Assembly: GCA_031263965.1 (NCBI GenBank)
Contig: JAISES010000365.1
Coordinates: 1-15,121 of the forward strand
Direction of reading: 5' to 3'
Length of the DNA stretch: 15,121 nt
DNA from: Prevotella sp.
GTDB taxonomy: Bacteria > Bacteroidota > Bacteroidia > Bacteroidales > Dysgonomonadaceae
Part shown: positions 8,901-15,121 of the stretch, piece after piece
Numbering within the stretch: position 1 is the stretch's first letter
Layout: every line of letters starts with the position of its first letter
Notes under the pieces: model-generated
What the model was told of the DNA's origin: nothing
What the model saw: only the letters and a program-made list of their open reading frames with translations
Databases searched by the model: none
Made by a program: the position numbers and the translations under genes

Positions 8901-8993
8901 TTGTATTCCGTTTCCGGAGGTCTGAGCTTGTGAAAATAGCGGAGCCAGAAAGAGTGCACCGACTATCCATATAGTTGATAAATAGTGTTTCAT
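5922..8993 (-). CDS. SusC/RagA-family TonB-dependent outer-membrane transporter
   Basis: This 1023-aa TonB-dependent transporter imports oligosaccharides through the outer membrane with TonB-ExbBD energy. The signal peptide spans residues 1-23 (FSQA before Gln24). A carboxypeptidase-D-regulatory-like domain (about 32-108) follows, with IDGILMDEQGEPLIGATV. Next come the TonB-box region DVVVTGRG (112-119) and the plug (about 120-236). The SusC signature includes LIDGVEGNLNDIDPADIESF (190-209) and LKDASATAVYGVRGANGVVV (212-231). The rest is a 22-strand barrel ending in the aromatic-terminated strand IQLNLTF. There is no N-terminal STN domain, so the ECF sigma/anti-sigma relay used by some SusC-like receptors is unlikely. 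The gap to the upstream TIG/NHL gene is 63 bp and to SusD 12 bp, which supports one transcript. Length and domain order are normal. Confidence 0.98.
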   Translation of the reverse strand: MKHYLSTIWIVGALFLAPLFSQAQTSGNGIQIDGILMDEQGEPLIGATVLLKDNPAKGVITDVDGRFSLGNIPVNSIVIFRYTGYDDLERTFPKSESKLRISLQVKTTLMNDVVVTGRGTARKVSVTGSITTVDVQDLQVPNVSLTNMLAGRVAGIIAVQRSGEPGRGSNSEFWVNGISTFGANASALVLIDGVEGNLNDIDPADIESFSVLKDASATAVYGVRGANGVVVVTTKRGKAGELKINFKANVSMSESTRTQKYVDAADYARLANEASFNRGLTPIYTPTQIRLFEVGLDPDLYPNVNWGDEILADRTYNTQQFLSVYGGGENARYYFSVGHTNQTGIFKQDKSGINKYDSNLDWHRYNFRTNVDANLTKTTLLGLNLETTMTTDYGPNINRNDLWNQQAMLPPGLVPVKFSTGELSGIGIYADQMTPYVLLNHSGYKKVKDVKSKITVSLNQKLDMLTEGLAFTALYSMTHYNIVEETRVKRPELYRSNGRNNDGTLRLARTAELVQPYPGKESASWRSDYMEASLQYNRAFGDHRIGGLLHIYRQEDTNSDNNGQYDAIIPVRYQTISGRVTYGFKDTYLAEFNIGYSGSENFKPSHQYGWFPAPSIGWVPTNYDFVKENIPFLSFLKLRASYGIVGNSKVLYSRFPYLSIIQGGGSIWGESWTESRASSDNITWEKTKKTNLGIDARLLNESIELTADFFRSEVDGILQYREYIPNEVGSGIPMGNVGSMKSWGMSGNIAWNQVINKDMSFTLRSNLTFSRNEVTHYEQAGKNYPYQTYTGYPWGVIRGLMSLGLFKNEADIQSSPKQELGSEVRPGDIKYQDINGDGVVNSEDEVPLSYANVPQIQYGFAAAYTWKNLTVSVFFNGVSRVNFFYGGTGYYPFSAGDRGNVLTIVNNQQNRWTPAEYSGNPATENPDARFPRLTYGNNGNNNRPSTFWLADGKYLRLKNVEVNYSLPSKWLRPLHVSAATISLIGDNLAVWDKVKLWDPETASGNGTAYPLQRAYTIQLNLTF

Positions 8994-9056
8994 GCTTTAT
9001 TTATTCTGTTCAATAATTGTTTATCGTAATTTTTGAGATCGGATTTTTCTGTTACG

Positions 9057-10328
9057 TTATTCTATCGCTATCTTACGTATTGTCCCGAAATGACCATAAG
9101 AATTTGTTACATAGATGCTACCGTCTTCATCTATATCTATTCCATATGTCAGGCAGAAGGTGGATTCTTTCGGCAAGCCGTCTGTATTTCCGTGTACATA
9201 AGGCTGGCCTGCTATAGTAGTTATCATTTGAGTGCGATAATCCAGCCTACGGATAGTTCCCGCTTCAACATCAGTGAAATAGATATTTCCTTCTTTGTCT
9301 GCTATTATGCCGGCCGGATGCGGTATTCCAGCATCTTTTGCCAGCCCGTCACTGTAGTTAAATCCATGAAACCCTGCATAATTCTGAACATTACTTCCGT
9401 CTTTACTGATTTTATATATACCTGATAAGTCGAATCCTCCGATATAGAAACAATCTTCAAAATAACTGTAAGTTATACCCCCCCAATATCCTACGGGACT
9501 TCCAACAGTACATACTTTCTGGATATTGCTTGGATTTTTTAATTCCATTTTCCAGACTTCAGCCCACAATGTTACATAAAAGTATATCCATTCTTCGGTA
9601 TCGTCCAAAGTACAGGCAAACAGGTCTCTGTCGATATCAATCAAAGATGTAACCAACTCGGGCCGCCACAATCCTTCTTTTGTATATTTATATAATGCAT
9701 GAGGATAATTCAGAGAAACTCCGTATACAGTTTTCCTGTCCTTAGTCATACATCCATTTAAGATGCGTACACCATTCTGCAGTGTGATTACTGTATTGTC
9801 TTTAGGAGAGATTAACCGTGGATTACCATCTCCAAATGTGATGAGGCTTCCGCCATCGACACAGAAAACGGCAAACATCTGCCAGAATAATGCAGTAGAA
9901 AGCGAACCGTCCGTATCACCGCCTCTATCGGGCTGCCCCGTTATAAGAGAAACCTGCTCTTTCACTACATAGCGGAATTTCTGATCGGCTAAATGACTTT
10001 TCTGATCACCGACAGTTACATAAATATCATTTTTCCCATCGGGCTGCCCCGGGGGAACAAGACAATAGATAGAAGATCCATTGGCTCCGATAATGGTTGC
10101 CGGAATCCTTTTCTCACTGAATTCTACACGTATCAGAGATGTATCGCTGCCAAAGTTGACTCCTTCTATAACAATCTGAGTCCTCGCCCCTCCGGAATCC
10201 GGAAGAAAAGATATGACTTTCATCTCTTCATTGGGATCATAAATCGTACTGAAATCCGTATTATCATCTTTACATGAAATACATAATCCCAGATAAATGA
10301 TTAATGTTGTTAAAATAGTTTTTTTCAT
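9057..10328 (-). CDS. TIG (IPT) domain plus NHL-repeat beta-propeller surface lipoprotein
   Basis: This 423-aa lipoprotein has a short hydrophobic signal ending ISC (Cys19), followed by KDDNTD, which fits a Bacteroidetes surface-export signal. Residues 37-122 form a TIG/IPT immunoglobulin-like domain, with VISFLPDSGGARTQIVIEG and NFGSD. From about 125 to the end lie NHL-type propeller blades. The sequence ITGQPDRGGDTDGSLSTALF (129-148) is echoed by ITTIAGQPYVHGNTDG near the C-terminus, and a clear NHL blade reads GIIADKEGNIYFTDVEAGTI. Proteins of this build are common beside SusCD pairs and are thought to serve as surface glycan-binding proteins, with no catalytic residues expected. It lies 92 bp downstream of the GH172 gene and 63 bp upstream of SusC. 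The role is inferred from location and architecture. Confidence 0.88.
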   Translation of the reverse strand: MKKTILTTLIIYLGLCISCKDDNTDFSTIYDPNEEMKVISFLPDSGGARTQIVIEGVNFGSDTSLIRVEFSEKRIPATIIGANGSSIYCLVPPGQPDGKNDIYVTVGDQKSHLADQKFRYVVKEQVSLITGQPDRGGDTDGSLSTALFWQMFAVFCVDGGSLITFGDGNPRLISPKDNTVITLQNGVRILNGCMTKDRKTVYGVSLNYPHALYKYTKEGLWRPELVTSLIDIDRDLFACTLDDTEEWIYFYVTLWAEVWKMELKNPSNIQKVCTVGSPVGYWGGITYSYFEDCFYIGGFDLSGIYKISKDGSNVQNYAGFHGFNYSDGLAKDAGIPHPAGIIADKEGNIYFTDVEAGTIRRLDYRTQMITTIAGQPYVHGNTDGLPKESTFCLTYGIDIDEDGSIYVTNSYGHFGTIRKIAIE

Positions 10329-10420
10329 AAGCGATTTAATTTAAGTATGGTGTTTATCTCTCAGAATCTTTAAATACAAAATGGTATCTTATTTATTGAG
10401 ATTTGGTAATTTAATATAGA

Positions 10421-12514
10421 TTAATTATCCAGAGGAATTAACCGTATACAATCCAGTCCAAACATATACTTTACACCTTGCGATAATTTATTGGCTCCCG
10501 TAATTTCTACCTTTAATTTAATCTTTCCCGCATCAGGTGAAAAGTTCCCGAGATTTATTGGCTTCGAATGCTTTATATCATTATTATATCCATCAAAAGA
10601 TATATTCGCCGACTTGTCGTTTACAATGAAAGCAATAATTCCGTAATCCCTGGCCTGGGTCGCATATATTACCATTTTATACTTGCCGTCTTTCAAATTA
10701 TCAAATTCGAATTCTACATAATCACCTTCTTTTCCATTTGGAGCCAGTAAATGAGCGGCCCCGCTCCATTTGCCATCCCATGAACCGGAAGAGTTTTGTT
10801 TTTCCAGGCGCAGTGATGAAGACTTTCCTATTGGGTTCAAGGCTTCGAATTCAATACTATCAGGTATTTTGTAGTTTGCAGGGTTCTTGGGCGCAGGGAC
10901 TAACTTTCTCGTAGCTTCTTCAATACCCGAAGTGCCTATGGCCCGGGCATTGAAATCTCCATACCAATAAATAGTTGTCGCATAATCGGAGTACCCTCTC
11001 TGCCAACCAATCATTTCTAAATCGAATTTAAATTTTTCTTTGAATGGAATCCCATCGAGATTACGGGTACGGAAGAAGGCATTGTAACCATGCGAACTTT
11101 CCAAATCCGCCCTCGGAGCACCGCCGAAAGGCGTGTGAAAAGTAACAACAGGCGCCCACGAACAGTTATAGTAATCCTCTGTACCTGTGCCGAAGTGTGA
11201 AGGGAAAGTATCTCCGTCTACCCATATTTTCTCATCTCCTTCTCCATACCAGCGCGGAGCATGATTAAATAGTGAAAGCAAATCTCCCATATACATCCCT
11301 TTACCCTCTATCGTCGCAAAGTTCCATTCTATACAATTCTCCGGATCGTCGTCTCTGTGAACAGGAATTCCTGTTTCCTGGCGCCATGAGCTATGAAAAT
11401 AAAGTGAATGCCCGCCCCATGCGAGAGACGATACATTTGCTCCCATCTTTACATTTATGCTTGCAGAAGATATATTTATCAACTTTAGCATCCCGCTTTT
11501 TTGGTATGGCATAAGCCAGCGGCTTACAATATTTCCTTTTCCATCGGATGACAGATACCAGCTTCTTACATAAGGGGTACCCATTCCTCCGCCCGAATAA
11601 TCGCTCAGTGGAACCCAGACCGTTTGTTTTCCATCGAATTGAGCGCAAAATATAATTTCTCTCATCAGTTGTTCATAATCGATTGAGTCCTGAATATTAA
11701 CATTGAATTTAACTTCATAAACGGCATTCTCGCCCGCTGGTAATTCCAATATCAATGAGTCGGAAGCAGCCAGTGTTTTACTATCACTTATCACTTTGCC
11801 ATTTCTGGATAAGACAGGATTTAACAATAAATTATCTACTTCGGCAATTTTCTTTTCTGCTCTTTTTACTACTTCGGCCGAGAAAGTTTCAATAGCTGTA
11901 TTTTCCGGATATTTTCGGTAATTGATTCCATAATATTTAGGGGTCGGATTCACACCCGGTTCATCTTCGAACGTAATTTTACAGCCTTTGGCATAAGGTA
12001 TCGGTAAAAACAATGTATTCCCACCCTTACCTTCCGGTTCATAACTAGTATGAGGCTGGAGCAATCCCAATCCCAAAGACGGAATATTTATCTTCATCAG
12101 GTCATAGGCAGGAATAATCAGTCCCGGTTCGGATGAACCGTTGAAATAAAACCGCCATGTACCTCTTTTGTCCAATGTTGTTATCCAGATACGGGTTATC
12201 ACGCCCGGTCCGGCCTGGTCGAACATCACTTTTTCGATTCTGCCATCTGTAGTATCTACTCTGACAATGCCAAAGCCATCGTTGTTTGCGAACCATGTAG
12301 GATTATCGGGAGATACGGACCGTCTGTCATGACTGCTTTCCTGATGGCAAGTGTAATATGGGTCGGGAAAACAGGACAATTTTTCAGCAGAAACCATATC
12401 TTCGAGTAGTGTCTCCATAGTGATGACCTTTCCCCTGTATTCTTGACAAACTGCTAGATTGAATATAAATCCGGTACCGGCAATGAGTAATAAAGCTTGT
12501 TTCGGTAATTTCAT
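10421..12514 (-). CDS. Secreted DUF2961/GH172 glycosidase with C-terminal carbohydrate-binding-like domain
   Basis: A 697-aa protein from the ATG at 12514. An upstream TTG at 12547 would put 11 polar residues before the signal peptide, so I reject it. Residues 1-23 are a signal peptide (MKLPKQALLLIAG); Cys23 after LAV is a poor lipobox. The DUF2961 region (about 35-535) contains QESSHDRR (58-65), IWVDGDTFPSHFGTGTEDYY (430-449) and FRTRNLDGIPFKEKF (481-495). Glu446 in GTGTED lies in the most conserved motif and is probably catalytic. DUF2961 defines GH172, whose characterised members cleave alpha-D-fructofuranosides (difructose dianhydride I) or D-arabinofuranosides. Residues about 551-697 form an added beta-sandwich domain resembling CBM6/35 or malectin-like modules, with GDYVEFEFDNLKDGKYKMVI. 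The upstream fructokinase gene ends 33 bp before this start, which favours fructofuranose as the released sugar. The family is firm; the substrate is inferred. Confidence 0.92.
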   Translation of the reverse strand: MKLPKQALLLIAGTGFIFNLAVCQEYRGKVITMETLLEDMVSAEKLSCFPDPYYTCHQESSHDRRSVSPDNPTWFANNDGFGIVRVDTTDGRIEKVMFDQAGPGVITRIWITTLDKRGTWRFYFNGSSEPGLIIPAYDLMKINIPSLGLGLLQPHTSYEPEGKGGNTLFLPIPYAKGCKITFEDEPGVNPTPKYYGINYRKYPENTAIETFSAEVVKRAEKKIAEVDNLLLNPVLSRNGKVISDSKTLAASDSLILELPAGENAVYEVKFNVNIQDSIDYEQLMREIIFCAQFDGKQTVWVPLSDYSGGGMGTPYVRSWYLSSDGKGNIVSRWLMPYQKSGMLKLINISSASINVKMGANVSSLAWGGHSLYFHSSWRQETGIPVHRDDDPENCIEWNFATIEGKGMYMGDLLSLFNHAPRWYGEGDEKIWVDGDTFPSHFGTGTEDYYNCSWAPVVTFHTPFGGAPRADLESSHGYNAFFRTRNLDGIPFKEKFKFDLEMIGWQRGYSDYATTIYWYGDFNARAIGTSGIEEATRKLVPAPKNPANYKIPDSIEFEALNPIGKSSSLRLEKQNSSGSWDGKWSGAAHLLAPNGKEGDYVEFEFDNLKDGKYKMVIYATQARDYGIIAFIVNDKSANISFDGYNNDIKHSKPINLGNFSPDAGKIKLKVEITGANKLSQGVKYMFGLDCIRLIPLDN

Positions 12515-12547
12515 AAATATTAGATTTAAATTCTCAGCAAATAGCAA

Positions 12548-13420
12548 TCATATCGTATGTGCCACCCATGCTCCCTGACAGGAACAGACATGTGCAGCTG
12601 CATTTACTGCCATAGAGTGGGCTTCTTTCAGTGTTTTTCCTTTCAAAAACGCCGTAATCAAAACTCCTGAAAAGCAATCGCCTGCACCGACAGTATCAGC
12701 AACTTCCACTTTTGGCGTTTCTATAGTCGACATTTCATCCGGAGTATATACCGTACTGTATAATTCTCCAGCCGTGAGTATAACAAGTCTTAATCCGAAC
12801 CGGGATATAAACCAGTGGCACACCTGTTCATTTTCCATATCGAGGGAAAACAATTTTTTCAAAACCTCGATTTCTTCATCATTTACTTTAAATGAATTTG
12901 CGTGTATGAGCGAATTCTCGATAATATCCTTCGAATAAAAATGCTGCCGTAAATTGATATCATACAATCTATAGGCATCCGCTTTAACCAGTTTGAGTAA
13001 CGCGAGTGTTGTATTTCTCGAGACAAGGCTCCGCTGGGCCAAAGTTCCGAAACATATGGCATCTGCTTCTGATACCAGCTGTTTCATACTATCCGTTAGC
13101 GGAATATAATCCCATGCAACATTCTCATTTATAACATATCGTGGTATACCTTCGTTGAGAGTAACCTCTACAGTACCTGTCGGATAATCGACTTTTTCAA
13201 TCAGATAGTTAATCTTATTTTTATCCAGTTCGTGCATCAGTTCATTACCCAGAGCATCGTTTCCCAAAGCACTTATCGCATAGCCGGCTGCTCCTGTTTG
13301 TGAAGCATGGAATGTAAAGTTGACAGGCGCTCCTCCTGCTTTTTTACCCGAAGGCAGTATGTCCCATAATAATTCGCCGATTCCGATAACTATATGTTTA
13401 TTTTTCATAAAATTATTCAT
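12548..13420 (-). CDS. PfkB-family fructokinase
   Basis: This 290-aa cytoplasmic sugar kinase of the ribokinase/PfkB family probably makes fructose 6-phosphate from fructose and ATP. The N-terminal fructokinase pattern is GELLWDILPSGKKAGGAPVN (15-34). The central YDINLRQHFY (153-162) fits PfkB enzymes, and the C-terminal signature DTVGAGDCFSG (242-252) carries the catalytic base Asp248. The first motif closely resembles known bacterial and Bacteroides fructokinases rather than ribokinases or 2-keto-3-deoxygluconate kinases. The ATG at 13420 overlaps the transporter stop by 8 bp. A second ATG at 13408 gives MKNKHIVIG and is just as plausible. The overlap indicates translational coupling with the porter, the usual pairing of an uptake protein and the kinase that traps its substrate. 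Specificity is inferred from motifs and neighbours. Confidence 0.88.
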   Translation of the reverse strand: MNNFMKNKHIVIGIGELLWDILPSGKKAGGAPVNFTFHASQTGAAGYAISALGNDALGNELMHELDKNKINYLIEKVDYPTGTVEVTLNEGIPRYVINENVAWDYIPLTDSMKQLVSEADAICFGTLAQRSLVSRNTTLALLKLVKADAYRLYDINLRQHFYSKDIIENSLIHANSFKVNDEEIEVLKKLFSLDMENEQVCHWFISRFGLRLVILTAGELYSTVYTPDEMSTIETPKVEVADTVGAGDCFSGVLITAFLKGKTLKEAHSMAVNAAAHVCSCQGAWVAHTI

Positions 13421-14741
13421 TTAGTTCCAGTTCCTTTTCTATTTGTTCTAATGATTTGCCTTTTGTTTCGGGAATGTATACCTGAATAAAGATAAAGGCT
13501 GCAATACTGAAAACAGCAAAGATACCGAAAGCGACGGAGCCTCCCAGATTATTCAATATCCACGGGAAAAACTGTACCGTAAGGAAAGTACATAGCCAGC
13601 TTATACCTGTAGAGACAGACATGGCTGTACCCCTTATACGCGAAGGGTAAATCTCCGATGTAACAACCCACATGACAGGTGCCAGAGAAGCCGCAAAGAA
13701 GCCAATATAGCATAATACGGCAATCAATGCGCCTATACCGTTTGCTGAAGAAACAATGAAAGTATAAATGAGATATAGGAGTGAAAGTATCATTCCCGCA
13801 CAACCGCACAGTAGAAGCACTTTACGGCCAAGTCTGTCTACCAGCCAGACGGCAACGAGGGTGAACAGCAGGTTCACTATACCTACATAAATGGATTGTA
13901 TCAGAGCTATGTCACCCGCAACCCCTGTCATCTCGAATATGGCAGGAGCATAGTTTATTATCACATTTATACCTGTAATCTGCTGAAATGCGGCCAGTAA
14001 CGAGCCGATGACAAGTATTTTAGCCAGTTTGCCTTTGAATAATGATTTCAGTTTCGTATCGTCCTTTTCCGGTTTCCCTGTTGGTATCACATTATCGAAT
14101 CCCTGCCTGCTCAGTCCGAGCTTTTCTATTGTCTGACTTGCTTTATCCGTTTGTCCTTTCATATAGAGCCAACGCGGACTTTCGGGCAGGATGAATAAGA
14201 GCAATATATATACAATACTGAAAACAAGGGGGAAGCCCAGCATCATCCGCCAGTTGTTTTCATGATTCAGTAATATGTAATCCAAAACATAGGCTATCAG
14301 GATACCTATTACTACAGCCAACTGGTTATAGGAAACCAATGTCCCCCTCAGCTTTGCAGGCGATATCTCCGATATGTATACAGGCACTATGGCGGAAATC
14401 ATCCCGACACCGAGTCCACCGATTAAACGGAATATCATCAGTCCGTATATACCTGAACTCACCGAACAGCCAATTGAAGATATGATAAATAATATCGAGG
14501 AAAAGAACATCACTCTTTTTCGCCCGAACCGGTCTCCGAATCGCCCTCCCATAATGGCACCGCACAGGCAGCCAATAGTAAGTATGCTGACAATAAAGCC
14601 CAAAGTCATATCGTCCAACTCGAAATATTCCCGGATAAAAGGAATTGCACCAGATATCCCGGCCATATTCAAACCGAAAATAAGTCCTCCCAGAACCGTG
14701 ATGAAAGTGTACAAAAACAATGATTGATTATTCTTTTTCAT
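13413..14741 (-). CDS. MFS sugar-porter family inner-membrane monosaccharide transporter
   Basis: This 442-aa, 12-helix transporter belongs to the sugar porter family (XylE/GLUT type). Visible motifs are GGLIFGLNMAGISGA in TM1 (18-32), GDRFGRKR (69-76), RLIGGLGVGM (105-114), PESPRWLYMKGQ (186-197), FQQITGINVIINYAP (252-266), VDRLGRK (301-307) and the C-terminal PETKGKSLEQIE. Gln253, Gln254 and Asn259 line up with XylE sugar ligands Gln288, Gln289 and Asn294. Asn25 stands where XylE has the proton-coupling Asp27, as in mammalian GLUT facilitators. Arg105 lines up with XylE Arg133 and is kept. It would move the monosaccharide released in the periplasm into the cytoplasm for the adjacent fructokinase. 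This is the first gene of the block, and its ATG at 14741 follows the 380-bp upstream region. Fructose as substrate is inferred from the neighbouring genes. Confidence 0.93.
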   Translation of the reverse strand: MKKNNQSLFLYTFITVLGGLIFGLNMAGISGAIPFIREYFELDDMTLGFIVSILTIGCLCGAIMGGRFGDRFGRKRVMFFSSILFIISSIGCSVSSGIYGLMIFRLIGGLGVGMISAIVPVYISEISPAKLRGTLVSYNQLAVVIGILIAYVLDYILLNHENNWRMMLGFPLVFSIVYILLLFILPESPRWLYMKGQTDKASQTIEKLGLSRQGFDNVIPTGKPEKDDTKLKSLFKGKLAKILVIGSLLAAFQQITGINVIINYAPAIFEMTGVAGDIALIQSIYVGIVNLLFTLVAVWLVDRLGRKVLLLCGCAGMILSLLYLIYTFIVSSANGIGALIAVLCYIGFFAASLAPVMWVVTSEIYPSRIRGTAMSVSTGISWLCTFLTVQFFPWILNNLGGSVAFGIFAVFSIAAFIFIQVYIPETKGKSLEQIEKELELNE

Positions 14742-15121
14742 TTATTAAGATATTAACGTCGGTGAATATTTAAAACATTGCAAGTTTAATCATATCCTAT
14801 AAATCAGGGGTATAACGAATGAAACAAATGATATAACAATAGTTACATTGGTAAAAAAAAGCTGCATACACTGTCAATTATGTTACTGTGATGTAACTTA
14901 TTTGATAATATATCTGTAATTGTACGCAGAAAAAAGAACCACAAAATGTAACGATAATATTTTTTTATGCATTTGCCATGGCATTGCGTTACATTGCGTT
15001 ACATCAGTTATTAATTGTCTTCTATTGCTTCTGTTACTTTTCAACAAAATATAGTCAATTTTATGTAGACTTGTGGTTTGGCGATCGTGTTCTCAACGAA
15101 AGTTTTTAACCACGGAATAAA
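14742..15121 (-). promoter_or_regulatory. Upstream control region of the locus
   Basis: These 380 bp contain no credible gene up to the window edge. They should hold the main promoter of the block. The best -7-like candidates on the minus strand are imperfect: TATCATTTG (14833-14825) has one extra spacer base relative to TAnnTTTG, and TATATTTTG (15053-15045) has one extra T. Neither has a good -33 box. A cluster of GTTACAT heptamers covers 14842-15004. A perfect 10-bp palindrome, TGCCATGGCA, lies at 14974-14983. The weak core promoter and repeated sites fit activator-dependent or repressor-controlled transcription. The regulator gene is not in the window. Confidence 0.5.
14842..15004. repeat. 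Cluster of five GTTACAT/ATGTAAC heptamers (putative operator array)
   Basis: GTTACAT occurs at 14842-14848, 14988-14994 and 14998-15004, and its reverse complement ATGTAAC at 14891-14897 and 14946-14952. Two further GTTAC cores lie at 14882-14886 and 15033-15037. The pair 14882-14897 makes an inverted repeat GTTAC-N6-GTAAC. The last two heptamers belong to an exact tandem duplication of ATTGCGTTAC (14983-14992 and 14993-15002), so they sit 10 bp apart, about one helical turn. Five copies in 380 bp is far more than chance would give (about 0.05 expected for equal base use). Binding by a dimeric regulator is inferred. Confidence 0.65.

Noticed and set aside
11391..11648. Second minus-strand frame inside the GH172 gene, considered as a frameshift or nested gene
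   Set aside because: The GH172 frame is continuous through this stretch and its sequence is family-like; the alternative frame is basic and unrecognisable.
12515..12547. N-terminal extension of the GH172 protein from a TTG at 12547
   Set aside because: The codon is TTG, and the extra 11 residues would precede a standard signal peptide that starts at the ATG at 12514. The extension is better read as untranslated sequence.
14374..14727. Plus-strand reading frame of 117 codons opposite the MFS porter
   Set aside because: Its proline-rich, low-complexity translation mirrors the Gly-rich membrane helices on the other strand.
1..15121. CRISPR arrays, tRNA or rRNA genes, and insertion sequences
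   Set aside because: No repeat-spacer pattern, no cloverleaf or rRNA-like sequence and no transposase or integrase reading frame was seen on either strand.

Overview
The window carries one co-oriented block of nine genes, all read leftwards on the minus strand. It is a typical Bacteroidetes polysaccharide (or oligosaccharide) utilization locus (PUL). The evidence for the phylum is an adjacent SusC/SusD pair, DUF1735-type and TIG/NHL surface lipoproteins with acidic residues after the lipid-bearing Cys, a TAnnTTTG-type -7 element, AT-rich DNA and no strong Shine-Dalgarno sequences. The order Bacteroidales is likely (Bacteroides, Parabacteroides or Dysgonomonas-like). The genus cannot be fixed from the sequence alone.

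In transcription order, right to left, the layout is as follows. A 380-bp upstream region (14742-15121) holds five exact GTTACAT/ATGTAAC heptamers. It is followed by an inner-membrane MFS sugar porter (14741-13413), a PfkB fructokinase (13420-12548), a secreted DUF2961/GH172 glycosidase with a C-terminal carbohydrate-binding-like domain (12514-10421), a TIG plus NHL-propeller lipoprotein (10328-9057), SusC (8993-5922), SusD (5909-3915) and a DUF1735/DUF4361 lipoprotein (3889-2978). A 461-bp non-coding gap contains a 19-nt near-perfect inverted repeat and a candidate promoter. Then come a secreted GH97 of the retaining, alpha-galactosidase-like type (2516-567) and, after 265 bp, the start of a secreted SGNH/GDSL hydrolase that runs off the left edge (301-1).

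Proposed working model (inference): the surface lipoproteins and SusD capture a glycan and SusC imports it. The periplasmic GH172 and GH97 remove terminal sugars, and the SGNH hydrolase may remove an acyl group. The MFS porter takes the released monosaccharide into the cytoplasm and the kinase traps it. GH172 founders act on alpha-D-fructofuranosidic bonds (difructose dianhydride I) or on D-arabinofuranosides. Here GH172 is encoded next to a fructokinase and a hexose-type porter, and no GH32 (beta-fructofuranosidase) is present. The most economical reading is therefore a PUL for alpha-linked D-fructofuranose, possibly capped with alpha-galactose. This is not a common, well-described PUL type and is the main item of interest. 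No regulator, RNA gene, CRISPR array or insertion sequence was seen in the window.
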